Shown here one piece after another: positions 14,160-26,048 of a DNA stretch of 64,000 nucleotides. Under the pieces are notes generated by a model. That model did not search any database. It saw only the letters and a list, made by a program, of their open reading frames with translations, and had not been told where the DNA came from. The position numbers were made by a program, and so were the translations under genes. Numbering within the stretch: position 1 is the first letter of the stretch; each line of letters begins with the position of its first letter. Source of the DNA: Epiperipatus broadwayi (taxonomy: Eukaryota; Onychophora; Udeonychophora; Euonychophora; Peripatidae); assembly GCA_028023455.1 (NCBI GenBank), contig JAQFVV010006197.1, positions 19,405,254 to 19,469,253 on the forward strand, written 5' to 3'.

Positions 14160-16229
14160 TTAATAAAACTTCAAGTATTTATACCTTTTGAAATCTGCAC
14201 ACCTGTTATTTTTTTGCGTAGCTGAACAATCCATTTTATTTTAGCCAAACATTTAATTATTCCCACTGGCAGAAAAACTCATTTCTTTATTTAGACAAAC
14301 AATTTTAGTGATAACAAAGTAATTTAGATTCTGTTTTCTTGCTTATCTGTTGTTAACATTATATATTTCAAACAATATCCACGCTATTTTAGGACTGTTT
14401 TAGGACTAGATGTGTGATCTACATTAAATCTGTTTTACAAAATCAAATGTTATTTTTGACAAAATTACCCTGTAATTAGCAGAAAACACTTTATAACTAG
14501 AGGCGGTAGAATAAATGCAGAATAACAGGATATATTGTAATGATATATAAATATGTCATTACATTAATTTAAAATAAAAACTTAAAAGTTCGCAAATAAA
14601 AGTAAAAAACTAAACGCTAAAATTAAAATGTTTGTTAAATGTATATACATTCGCACAGATGCCAAACTTTAAAAATATTTTTTTTTAAAAAAAAACAACA
14701 AATAAATAAGTATTTGAACGTACTTTTTTATAAAAAAAGTACAAGATTTAAAAATAAAAACAGGTATTAATTAATTCTTGTAATCTGTAAATGGAAATGA
14801 TTGTTTATAAATTGTTTGAAAAGCAAGCTAGCCTTGGGCTCTTGTATAATTAAAATAATCTGATGAAAGATAGATAAGAAAATAAAGAGAAATTAGCTTG
14901 ACCAATGGAAGCACCAAGCCTTGGCTTGGACGCTAATGAAAATGATGGATTAGTTACATTTTGTTGAGTGAATCTGTGTGGATAATATAAAAAGAGAAAT
15001 ACAGTTTTTTTTGACAGTTCCAGCTTTTTGTGTTTGAGAGATGTGATAGGACACACATACCACACTCTCTATTTAAAAAAAAAAGAAAAGACTGTGATAT
15101 CTTGAACCAGCTATTTCCATCTCCAGAACATTATCCTCCAATGGAGGCATCGCGGAAATTTAAAACAGGAACCTGGACTCTTCTACCGTGAGCTATGAAC
15201 TTTACAAATTAACAACAACAAAAAAAAGTAATTAAGAACTTTCGTCATTGTTTTTTCTAAAGATTCAGCTAATCTAAATTTTAAAATGAACTCTTATTTG
15301 ATTTTCAAATTAATAATTGATTGTTTAAATTTATATAGTTAAGTTTGCTAAAATCATTTCCATTTTATTATTTTTATTTGTATTAATATATTATATAAAT
15401 TATTGAAATGCATGAAATTTAAGTTGGGTATAGATGTTGCATGGATTCGTTAGTGGTTGATTATGTTGTGGTTTTCACAGTCGATTAGAATATATAAGTC
15501 AACGATGTCACTGTGGTATCTTATGATGAATACCAATGGGTCTTCTGTATTCCCTCAACAATTGACATTATCGATGACTTTGTATTTTGATTGGTTGTGT
15601 TTAATTTGAATGTTTTTGACTGCAGAATCTGTACAGCCGATCTATACTCAACATTTTAAAACAAATTTTATAAAATTTATCTGTGCGAACGTATCTAAAT
15701 GTTAAATTTAAGTCAGGCATGAATGGCTAGATAGTTTTGTAAAGTTATATTAACCCTTAAACCGCTAATTTTATCATTGGTTGTATCAGATAAAAATCAA
15801 ATCTTTTAATTGGCCAACTTACAAACTGAAGACAAAGCCTATTGTTAAAACATATTCGCCTATAATATTAAATTCAACTCAGATACGTTTATAAAAAGTA
15901 TATAATTAATTTTTAAGGTTGTGAAGACAACGAAAGTTCTTTCAAAAATAAATTGCTATTTATTTATTCTAAGATATTGAATATCGGCAACATAAAAGTT
16001 ATAATGTAAACAAAAAGATCGACTTTTACGTTATAGAAAAGTAAATATTTCTTTTTATTACAACTTCAATATTTGTACTAAAATCTTCAATATTTTTCGA
16101 AAATAATTTTGTTTTTTTATTATTCTCTCTGAAAATTATGTTTAATTTCCATAAATATTATTTAATAATAATTTAAATCGTATTCGAAATGAAAATCTCA
16201 GCGTTTTTCTTTATTTTCTTTGATCAGGC
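14160..16229. other. AT-rich spacer with small palindromes
   Basis: Includes a perfect 23-base palindrome-like run at 14720-14742 (GTACTTTTTTATAAAAAAAG and the final TAC), and CCAAGCCTTGGCTTGG near 14916-14931. A T9-A9 switch lies near 14680-14696. The minus-strand frame at 14850-15065 has no recognisable feature. No gene is supported. Confidence 0.5.
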
Positions 16230-16500
16230 AGTTTCTTTGTTCTTTCCAGCCAATCAGAATGTCTTTTTCGGCTGAGAGCATGCTAAGAACCAATCACAAA
16301 TAATGTTCCTTCTTTGTTTAGGTTTAAATGCGTTTTTTTCTATTTTTTACTTCTAAAATAAATCGGAAGATGTCACCATCGTACAGAACTTTAAAAAACG
16401 AATTCAATACGTATTTAACGAATTTTTTCGTATAAAAACCAACTGAGTTAGAGTGATTTCAGATGTCGACGAGGAGCCTCGTCGAGCACGGGAAAAGGGT
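16230..16500 (+). promoter_or_regulatory. Possible promoter-like patch (two CCAAT motifs, TATA-like box, GC palindrome)
   Basis: Two CCAAT motifs in similar context (CCAATCAGAATG near 16250, CCAATCACAAAT near 16291) lie upstream of a TATAAAAAC box at about 16432-16440. About 25 bases further on is the perfect hairpin TCGACGAGG-AG-CCTCGTCGA (16465-16484). This spacing would suit an RNA polymerase II core promoter. The frame downstream at 16608-16871 (87 codons) is not recognisable, and nothing shows transcription. It could equally be a fragment of an unrecognised element. Confidence 0.25.
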
Positions 16501-17711
16501 TAAGGGAGGGTAATCTTAGGTTATTTGTTTCGTAGTTGAATTGGCTCAATGGATTGGATATATTTGTGTAATTAGTAGATGTAGTATGAGATCCACTATG
16601 TGCAGGATTGGGTATTTACGCCACACACCTTCTGTTTGCCTATGGATGGGTTTGTAAGTCGGCAAAGGACCGCGATCCATTCCTAGGGAGTTTTATGTTT
16701 ATTGTTCTACTCACCAATAGATGTAACATTCCTGTTGGTGGAGAGACAATGTCTTCTCTAATTCTACTTACTGATCAGATGTACATTCCTGACAATATAG
16801 TATTTTATGTTGTCGTATTTTCATGCTACATTGAATACATAAATGTATCAGATGGATTGGCGCCGGTTTGATAGCAGATTTTTTGGCCTAAGGTTAAATA
16901 GGAGATAGAATATTTTCTTTTCAAATGCAGGTCTATGTAGTCTATTCATACTCGACTATCTAAATAAAATATTAAACTCATTGAAACTTAGTTAAATGTA
17001 AAATTAAAAGTTAATATAAAAATCTAAAATGTTAAACTTATTCCTCAAATTAGAATGATTTTATATGTGCGTAAATAAATATTTTTATGTGTTAATTTCT
17101 GGCAGTGGCTTTTATTTATTTATATCTAAGATATAAATTAAGATATAGATTTTTATCTCTGCGTCTCCACTGAGCTAGTGACTTGGGCTAACGATCTGAA
17201 TATTTAAATAAAGTGGAATCTTAACAGCGCGTATCTGCCTACTCTATAAATTTTTCTAGGTTTAAATGCCTAGATGGCGCCCTGTAGAGCAGATATCGTA
17301 GTTTGCGGTTAGATTCGATCTTCACTTTCATTTCGATTGTTATAATATGTATATGCGATTTCACTAATACAATAATAAAGTTGCTAAATAATTTAACTAA
17401 AATATTTCTTAAAATAGAAATGTCTACAAAATGAATTTACCTATCTGTAAAATATATATCATTAACATAAATAATTTAGACTAAAATATTTCCTAAATTA
17501 GAAATATTTATAAAATTGATACATATCTGTAATCTATACATATTCAATTAAATTACAGACATACTACTCGCATATATATATATATGATTCTGCATCTGTA
17601 ATAATTTAATGTTATTCAGATGGGTACTCTGAGAGGGTTTAAACCTGGCATATAGATAGATGTGTGGGTAACATAAGTGAAACGGGCAGATGGATGCAAC
17701 TGACCATTTCA
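16501..17711. other. Spacer; one unrecognised 87-codon frame
   Basis: The plus frame at 16608-16871 could encode 87 residues with hydrophobic stretches, but I recognise no family. It contains an imperfect duplication (AGATGTAACATTCCTG and AGATGTACATTCCTGA) about 60 bases apart. A TA dinucleotide run lies near 17572-17584. The rest is AT-rich and featureless. Confidence 0.45.
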
Positions 17712-17720
17712 ATAGAAAGT
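17712..17720. repeat. Left target-site duplication of the fold-back element
   Basis: ATAGAAAGT, directly repeated at 19061-19069, immediately outside the element. A tenth base differs (A on the left, G on the right). Confidence 0.75.
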
Positions 17721-19059
17721 AATACATTAAAGATCAGCCTTTTCAAGCTATTGTGCATGTGCTTTTTATGAGTGTTAATAATAAATGAATACTTTCACTC
17801 CCAATACAAGATATAGTATTTAAGAAAGAATAAAATAAATCCACTTATTCTTTCCAACCCAAATGCTTATATATGGGCAAATCTTAAGTACTGGAAGTGA
17901 AAGCATGAGGATAGACCACTCACTTTAAATTACTGTTTACGATGTCTGAATGAATGACATCGATGAAATTATCTAGAATTTACTAAACGTCACTCTCAAG
18001 TGAAACTTAAACATATGTAAATAAGCATTTATTTTTATAGTGCTGTGAAAGTATTCATTTATTATTAACACTTGTAAAAAGCGCATGCACAATAGCTTGA
18101 AAAAGCTGATCTTTAATGTATTACAATTTATAAAGCACAGCGCTATAAAAATAAATGCTTATTTACATATGTTTAAGTTTCACTTGAGAGTGATGTTTAG
18201 TAAATTCTAGATAATTTCGTCGACATCATTCATTCAGACATTGTAAACAGTAATTTAAAGTGAGTGGTCTATCCTCATGCTTTCACTTCTAGTACTCAAG
18301 ATTTGCCCATATATAAGCATTTGGGTCAGAAAGAATAAGTGGATTCATTTTATTCTTTCTTAAATACTATATCTTGTATTGGGAGTGAAAGTATTCATTT
18401 ATTATTAACACTCATAAAAAGCACATGCACAATAGCTTGAAAAGGCTGATCTTTAATGTATTACAATTTATAAAGCACAGTGCTATAAAAATAAATGCTT
18501 ATTTGCATATGTTTACGTTTCACTTGAGAGTGACGTTTAGTAAATTCTACATAATTTTATCGACATCATTCATTCAGACATGGGTCAGAAAGAATAAGTG
18601 GATTCATTTTATTCTTTCTTAAATACTATATCTTGCATTGGGAGTGAAAGTATTCATTTATATTCATTTATTATTAACACTCGTAAAAAGTGCTTGTGCA
18701 ATAGCTTGAAAAGGCTGATCTTTAATGTATTACAATTTATAAAGCACAGCGCTATAAAAATAAATGCTTATTTACATATGTTTAAGTTTACCTTGAGAGT
18801 GACATTTAGTAAATTCTAAATAATTTCATCGACGTCATTCATTCAGACATTGTAAAGTGAGTGGTCTATCCTCACGCTTTCACTTCCAGTACTTAAGATT
18901 TGCCCATATATAAGCATTTGGGTCAGAAAGAATAAGTGGATTCATTTTATTCTTTCTTAAATACTATATTTTGTATTGGGAGTGAAAGTATTCATTTATT
19001 ATTAACACTCGTAAAAAGCGCATGCACAATAGTTTGAAAAGGCTGATCTTTAATGTATT
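17721..19059. mobile_element. Fold-back element with expanded internal tandem units
   Basis: The ends are inverted repeats: AATACATTAAAGATCAGCC on the left and its reverse complement on the right. The left inverted arm spans about 17721-18046 (326 bp). From 18047 follow direct units beginning GAAAGTATTCATTTAT at 18047, 18387, 18646 and 18984, with periods of 340, 259 and 338 bp; the third step lacks about 80 bp and the last unit is cut at the right end. The element is therefore one inverted unit plus three to four direct units. Frames at 18425-18819 are translations of these repeats, not genes. A 9-10 bp target duplication is compatible with several DNA transposon groups (MULE-like or P/Foldback-like), so the superfamily is left open. 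Confidence 0.88.
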
Positions 19060-19060
19060 G

Positions 19061-19069
19061 ATAGAAAGT
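19061..19069. repeat. Right target-site duplication of the fold-back element
   Basis: ATAGAAAGT, identical to 17712-17720; one base (G, 19060) separates it from the terminal inverted repeat. Confidence 0.75.
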
Positions 19070-19537
19070 AGAAAAACTAAGGAAAACAATAGATAATCAT
19101 TTAAAAAAAAAAGAAAAAATTTCAACATCCGACATAATTATTACTTTATTTTTTGTTCATAATTTGTAATTCACCATCAAGTAAGTTTAAATTACATCTT
19201 CAGTGATAATTTCTTTGTATGCCTCACAAAATTCTCTTTCAAACCGTATATAATGTCTTACCTGAGATAATCCATAGCTTCTGAATCTCCAAAAGTATTT
19301 GCATAAGAATTCTTCATTTTTATCTTGTACCTCAAAAGTTACCAAATGTCAAAGGTGTCTATAAGAAAAAGATTTATGCTAATAAAAAATACAAAACAAA
19401 TCATTTCCAGAAGATAGATATGCATTTGTCATCATAGCAATTGGCTTCTTGTCTATCTAAAACTAGAAATTGTAGGCCATTGTCTGTATCACTGATAAAA
19501 TGAGTTTATCTCTTCATTATATATTTTTTGTGTATGT

Positions 19538-19630
19538 CAGTGATGTTTATATTCTATATGCAAATCAGTGATGTTTATATTCTTTATGCACACCAGTGAT
19601 GTTTATATTCTTTATGCACACCAGTGATGC
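19538..19630. repeat. 28-bp minisatellite, about 3.3 copies
   Basis: The unit CAGTGATGTTTATATTCTTT followed by ATGCACAC repeats directly. The first copy is diverged (CTATATGCAAAT), the next two are nearly identical, and a partial copy ends the array. Confidence 0.85.
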
Positions 19631-21960
19631 CATCTTGTTATATTTATTGTATGACATAGATATAATTTATTTGCATATAGTCCATTTGTTAGCTATAGAC
19701 TTGAAAATAATATAATGAAACATATAGCAAAACTAGAGTAACTCCACAGAATGAGTATCAAGGCATAGGCAAGAATCAAAATTTGATTATTTGCCTGCAT
19801 ATGCAATCTTTCTGTACATTTAATTATTAGTTTTGTAAATCATTACTTGTAAACATAAACACATCATATAAACATAATAATAAATAATAAATTATTAAAC
19901 TTTTTGAGAATCATTATTTTTATAAAATAAGTGCATTAGAACATACAAAATGACTGTAAATATGAATTCATATGAGCATAAATAAATGTAGAATTTATAT
20001 AGACATACTTCACTACAAACTCAAATTAATAAAAATTAAATCATTTTTTCAAATAATTAAAAAAAAAATTAAAATATTATTAAAAAAATTAAAATTGTAT
20101 ACTTACGGCCCGATATTCTGCAATTACGTTTAGACTCCATGGAAGGCATTATTTGGGAATCAGAATATTTTTAATCCAATAAAAGCATATTTTTAAGCTG
20201 CTAAAAGTTTTGTGCCTTTATCGCTTCATAGAAATTACAAAATTGATAATAAAAAAAAATTAAATGCGCCAGTTACGAAAAAAAAATTAATAAAACATCC
20301 AATTTCCATCAGAATTTTTATTTAAAGACAGCCATAGAAAGTTATGTAAAAGATGTATAAAATGTCCATATTTCTGTTGACATCATTAAAAAAAAAAACA
20401 TTTCGACCATCAAATAAGACGAGCGGGACACAGAAAATGTTCATCCCTATTTCATTCAGTTATAATTGAACACAAACTATTACTTCCTCTAAAACAAATA
20501 TTTTTTCACTTTAATTGAGCAAAAACTATGGTTCTAGATAACAGTTCTAGAAAGTAAAAAAAAAAAATTCATTTGCTAAGATAAAACTAATTTAAAAGAT
20601 TTTTTAAAAAATATATATTCATCTATATATTTTTTTATTTTATAAATATAAAAGATTGTGAAATTATCAGAATTTTACATGTGATTCAATTCATAATATA
20701 TGTTCATCATGAATATGTGTGCATGGTTTTGAATATATAAAAGTAATAACATGAACTTGAAATCATATGTTAAAATAAATAGTCTTTATATGTATTAGAG
20801 ATTACAGCCATGATAATGTTGATATATTATTCAATTTAGAAAATATTAGTTATGTCATTTCTGGTTGCTTAATATTTCATTAACTATTATCAAAACATAA
20901 AACCCTAAAACCAAAAGAAATATTCTAATAATCAAATTAGAACAATTCTATTTGCACTAAAATCATTCTTATTGTTAGTGTAATAAAAAATCTCAATTAT
21001 TTGCTTCAAATATAATTTAATAGAGAAGGTGTGTTTGCGACATACACATTTAAATGTAAATTATTACTCATACAAAATTCTCTGCCTAAAGGCAGAATGG
21101 GGTATTTATATAATAGAATATTATAATCAAATTATAACAATCTACTAATATCAATGATATTTTACCATTGCTTGCTTAAAAATCTACTTTGACATCCCAA
21201 ATCTAATTTTTTTTTGTTTTAGGAGATTGTAAACACGAATCACAGTGCAAAAAATAATCATTGAACAGTCATCATATAACATAAAAATGATCAATCATTT
21301 TGCAGCTTGTATATACATACTTTTAGGGGGGGGGGAGGATTCTCCTCCAGCTGACTAGAGTGCCACAACATAAAAAATTGTCAGGATATTAGATAGCTGT
21401 CAAAGGATTTCCTGAAATACATACTTTTTGCAGACTTATTAGTCAGTTTTTACATAGTATGGTAACTGAAAATGATTCTTCTCATACTCTGATTAGAATT
21501 TACATCTATCCAAATTTATTTACATATATTTCTAATTAAGCTAATTTAATAAATATATATAAAGGATGCATAATTTTAAAAAATCGAAATAAATATCTAA
21601 TTAAATGTTTTATAATCAGACTAAAATAAAATTCAACCCAAAAACAAAAAACTAGCAAAGATTATTTCCTTTTATAAGAAACTCATAATTATCAGATATA
21701 TATACAGTATATATTATTTTTCTAAAAGCACTATATTTTATTGACAATAGTTTCCAGTTAAATTTTTTCAAAGACATAAAGCTTAAATTAAGTTTTTACT
21801 AAAGTAACATTTCTCCATTTCTCTTCTTTGAAATAAAACTGTTTTATGATAACATTATATATTATTTGAATGAATGAATTTCGATGTTTGTTAATTCATC
21901 AAAATAGGTAATTAAATCAAATAATAAATAAACAAGACTTTAATTTACTGAAATATAAAT
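19631..21960. other. AT-rich spacer
   Basis: No gene is supported. A run of ten G lies at 21326-21335, unusual in this base composition. AT microsatellite-like runs lie near 20608-20640. Confidence 0.5.
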
Positions 21961-21964
21961 ATAT

Positions 21965-22068
21965 CATATGTCATAGCATCGTCCGGGAGGCGAACCCGCA
22001 ATAACCGTCTGCAACCAACTGCTTGTTTGCAAGACAGCTGCGCTGACCTCTCGGCTAACAACGCTTGA
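21965..22068 (-). repeat. tRNA-like SINE copy with long variable arm
   Basis: On the minus strand a type II (leucine/serine-like) tRNA shape is visible: acceptor strands AGCGTTG and CGATGCT pair over 7 bases counting G-T wobbles, the A-box-like TTAGCCGAGAGGTCAGCGC resembles tRNA-Leu, an extended region follows the anticodon arm, and the B box is GGGTTCGCCTCCC. A tail continues as TATGACATATGA. The same block recurs at 22741-22845 and partly at 52880-52925, which favours a dispersed SINE over a functional tRNA gene. The extra bases in the middle make standard tRNA function unlikely. Confidence 0.65.
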
Positions 22069-22740
22069 CTACTGAAATATATTTGTCAATTTTATATGTA
22101 TAAATCACGAATACAAATTGTAAATGGATTTGTAGAAAATCTATTTTTCAATTAATTTTATGATGAAATGAAAAATATAATAACTCTTTACTTATTGTAA
22201 TATAAAGCAAATCAAATTTATATGGAAATGGAAAAGTTATCAAAAAAACAAACAAAAAACTGATGTAAAGAAAAAGTTCATAAATCTACTACAACATAGG
22301 AGAGAACATCTTTGACTAGAAATATTGCAGTTCTCTCTATTCTACTCTAAAACCATCTATTATAAGCTTGAGTAACCAATAGATACTGGATATTATAAAG
22401 CTATAATATCCATTTCCCTAGACAAACTTCTGACTTTTGTCTTTATCAATAAAAATATAAGATATCTAAAGCTACCAATTTTTATTTCTTATTATTATTC
22501 AAGTCAGTAACCTGAATTTTTTTTAAAATACCCTCAAGACAACTTGCTTCCATGGTTATATATATAAATTTGGAAAATCAGTTTCTATACATTTTGAGAC
22601 ATCAGTTTTATTTGCATTGTTGGTCTCTTTTACTTTTTAACTAGCAAGCAATGTCATACCAACAAGATCTCAAGATTTTCTCAACCCATTTATATTCTTC
22701 AAAGAGCAGTTCTTTTCATCTTTTTCTAGAACTACTTGTT

Positions 22741-22845
22741 CCATATGTCATGGCATTGGCCAGGACACGAATCCACAACCGTCTGCAACCAACTACTTGC
22801 TTGCAAGGTGGCTGTGATGAGCTCTCGGCTAACAATGCTTGACTA
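22741..22845 (-). repeat. tRNA-like SINE, second diverged copy
   Basis: Shares ACCGTCTGCAACCAACT, CTTGCTTGCAAG-like and CTCTCGGCTAACAA blocks with 21965-22068 in the same orientation and order, with about one base in six changed and a small deletion. The 64-codon plus frame across it is a shadow of the repeat. Confidence 0.7.
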
Positions 22846-22849
22846 GTTG

Positions 22850-24742
22850 TAAGCATGATTATGCGTTTGGAAACATGTGACTAAATTGAAAAAATCCTGT
22901 CATATTTTAATAGTACATGATTAAGTAAATAAATGCAGAAAAAAATATTATCTCACAAATTAAATACAATTTTAATGACAGAAATGATTATGTTATATAT
23001 AAGAATCATTTGAAATAGATTACAAAGATAATTGGAAGATTACCTATAGATTTATTTAAATAATGGTACTTACCCATACAAAAAAATGTTTGCAATAATT
23101 CATAATCTTGTAACAAAAAATAAACTTTATACTGATTCTAATTTTCTACATTGTATTAAAATATTGCTGGCATTTGTGAATGAAAGTCAGTCCTCTAGTT
23201 GAAATATTAAAATCAGCTGTTTAAACAATATATTTCCTTTAATAAGATACGCATGTGCATGTGTGTTAAATCCTTTATTTTACAAAATGTTTTTCAAGAC
23301 AACCATTCAGTTGTTCATCCTTTATTTTCATAAAATTAGTATCAATTTCCTTGAATCTATTATGCTTATCACACTGTAATTACATTAGCCCTATATATTA
23401 TTATTATGTCATGACAGATTTCAGCATAAAATACTCACTTTTACTCACATTTTCAATAGAGTCTAAATATTTATTTTCTTCATTAAAAAAACTGATAATA
23501 TTAACTCCCATTTATCCACTCAAGGTCATCATTTTTGGGGGATAAATAATATAGATGACATTTATTTTTAATTTTCTTCATACTTTATAAAAAATATATA
23601 TTTAGAATACTTTATTTAAAAAAAAATTATACGAAAAGAAACTATAATATAAGTTACTTAATTTACTTTTAATATATACATAAAAAACAGTGATTCTTGC
23701 TACATTATCCTACTAATAGCTCTGAAGCAGAATGGAAAAAATACTTATATTACTTTTTAAAGCAAATATAACTACATCATTATTTTCTATGTGGCAAAAT
23801 AACTTTAATCACTTTTTTCTAGATTATAACTTGTATTTTCTTTAGTTTATATTCAACATGTTGATTTATATACCCTAAAACTGATTCACTTCCCTTTGTC
23901 TTTCAGCTACTTAATATCTGATGAATGCAACTAGTCACAAAAAAGTGACCTGTTCACCAACTTTAATTATTTTATATGTTTTTTTTAATTAATGTGTTAG
24001 TATCGTGTGCAGGACAATAAATTTGTTAAAATTAGACTCACAGAATCATATACAGATAGCATTTGTCTCTACAAATCTAATTTGGATTGTAATTTATATA
24101 CTCATTTTAGAAACTTTTAATTTTTAGGCATATTTTTTTATCAAGAGATAAAGCCACTTATAAAAATATAGGTGATATACAATAATTTTCTAATTTTATT
24201 TTAATGTGGAATATTTTTTATAATCAAGCTATATTAGAAAAACTTAATTTCTTTAATGCATTTCCATAAAAATTTAAGTACATTTTAAGCCCGTCCATTA
24301 AGGTTTGAAAATTTGCTATCTTAATATAAACTGAGCAGTGATTTTATATATATATGATAATAATCTGTACCAACTGATGAGTGCTGGTTCAACATCAAAT
24401 ATGTATATTGAAGATCATTTACCTTTTTCATATGTGAATGATAATGTGCATCAATTTATAATTTCATAGAATCATGATATTAATTTTTATTTTTTTATCT
24501 TTAAGATCTAAATGTGGGTGTTCATTATGTTACTGATAAAAATAAAAATCAATTTTTTATAACATTTATTTTATTTGAAATGTTTTAAAATATTTTTTTA
24601 ATTTTAATTTTGAAAGACATAATTTACTGAAACATAAAAACAAATATTTTCTATAACAAATACATTTAAAAAATTAGGATTAAATATCTGATTTAAAGCA
24701 CACTCAAAAATGCTTTTTTTTTTCAAATGGGCATTATTGGAA
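22850..24742. other. AT-rich spacer
   Basis: No recognised gene or repeat. The plus frame at 23351-23545 is a chance hydrophobic frame. A TATATATATA run lies near 24344. Confidence 0.5.
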
Positions 24743-24744
24743 TA

Positions 24745-26046
24745 CACCTGGGTCTCATTTTATGCGGATTTATTTAATGCGATTTTGAAGTTATGCGATT
24801 CATGATTCTTCTTAATATCTTTCGTGATTTTCTTTTATGCAATAAAAATTATTCGATCAGAAGTGAGCTCCAATAATGCGCTATTACTTTAAATATTATA
24901 AATTTCACACTCTCACGTCATATTTAAAGTAATAGCATTATCGGAGTTCGACTTTCATTTAATAATTTCAATATTTTCAGTGCTTTATAATAGTACTGTA
25001 ATAAATTTTATGTAATAAAAAAATTCATAATTCACTTAAAATCATAATTTCCCCATTTTATATACACACATTAAATTTTACAAGACTATAATGTAAATCT
25101 GTTCAAACATTATAGATGAAAAATACTGTTTGTTGTTGCTTTTGCATTTTAAATCACGTTCAATTTTTGCTTTTTATAAAATGAGTACGTAATCAATTAA
25201 TCATTTAGTGTCCGCAAGTTTATTTTTAAAAAGTGAGTAACAGTGGTGAGCACAATTAAAGTTGACAATTAAAATCTGATTTTTAATTGTAATTAACAAT
25301 TTAAAAATTACGTAACGTGATCTGAAATTAAGGTGATGAAATTTGATTTTTAAACGGAATTGAAAATTAAAAAATTAAAGACAAAAATAAGAATTTAATT
25401 TTTAATTGTTAGTTTTAATTAAATTTTGCCCAACAGTGGGAGTCGGTGTCTTTTTATTATCGTAAGTCTAAGTTCTTAAATTTTAAACTTTTAGTTTACT
25501 CTAACGGAGAGAAAAAAAAACACTCAAGAAAATGAATTTCTTTGGAAACAAAAATTTCAATTTTAAATCGCTTAGCGAAATGGGAAGGATCAATAGCGAT
25601 GGAAAATGTTTTAATTGTAATTCCTCTTGACTTTGTTTAAGGAGAAGCTACAGTAGCTCACATCATATCACATCATGATGAATCTGATGTCTCAAATAGT
25701 GATAATAATTAAAATACTGCACATGTATGAAAAAAATGTAAATTACACATAAAAATATGTTGTTATGAATAAAATTAAATACTAGTAGTTAATAAAAAAA
25801 ATAAAAAAAGTTTGTCTTGTATCAATTTTTTTCAAATTTGAAATTTTTTATTAGTCATATTTTATTTTCTTATTTTTTTTTATGCGAATTTTAAAGTAAT
25901 TTTACGTTGGTGCTTTGCTTTTAAACGATTTTTGGAAAATTACAGTCCATATCCCCCATTTTCAAGGTAAGTTACGTTTATTTTTGTACGATTTTTGTGC
26001 GTGTTTTCTGAGGAACCTATCTATCGCATAAAATGAGACCCAGGTG
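24745..26046 (+). mobile_element. Tigger/pogo-like DNA element, longest copy
   Basis: Termini CACCTGGGTCTCATTTTATG and ...TGAGACCCAGGTG are inverted repeats flanked by TA (24743-24744, 26047-26048). It is in the same orientation as the 4347 copy and inverted to the 10794 copy. The frame-like piece at 25531-25600 (starting MNFFGNKNFNFKSLSEMGRI) and the following HHDESDVSNSDNN stretch before a stop at about 25710 may be the last remnant of a transposase carboxy end, but this is only a suspicion. The 198-bp segment at 25241-25438 looks like a later nested insertion. Confidence 0.85.
25241..25438. mobile_element. Possible nested 198-bp miniature element
   Basis: The ends CAGTGGTGAGCACAATT and (reverse complement of the right end) CACTGTTGGGCAAAATT are inverted repeats with four mismatches. 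The interior is AT-rich with many TTTTTAATTG/CAATTAAAA-like inverted motifs. Flanks GTGAGTAA and GGAGTCGG match poorly, so a target duplication is not convincing. A hAT-like miniature element is the best guess. Confidence 0.4.
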
Positions 26047-26048
26047 TA

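Noticed and set aside
18425-18819. Two overlapping plus frames of 65 and 73 codons with shared peptide segments
   Set aside because: They are translations of the tandem units of the fold-back element; the shared peptide comes from the DNA repeat.
21965-22068. Functional tRNA-Leu or tRNA-Ser gene
   Set aside because: Excess bases between anticodon arm and B box, and repeated diverged copies with a shared tail, fit a SINE better.
22651-22842. 63-codon plus frame
   Set aside because: Its carboxy half is antisense to the tRNA-like SINE.
24370-24395. Second hammerhead candidate (CTGATGAGTGC)
   Set aside because: No GAAA box or stem I partner downstream.
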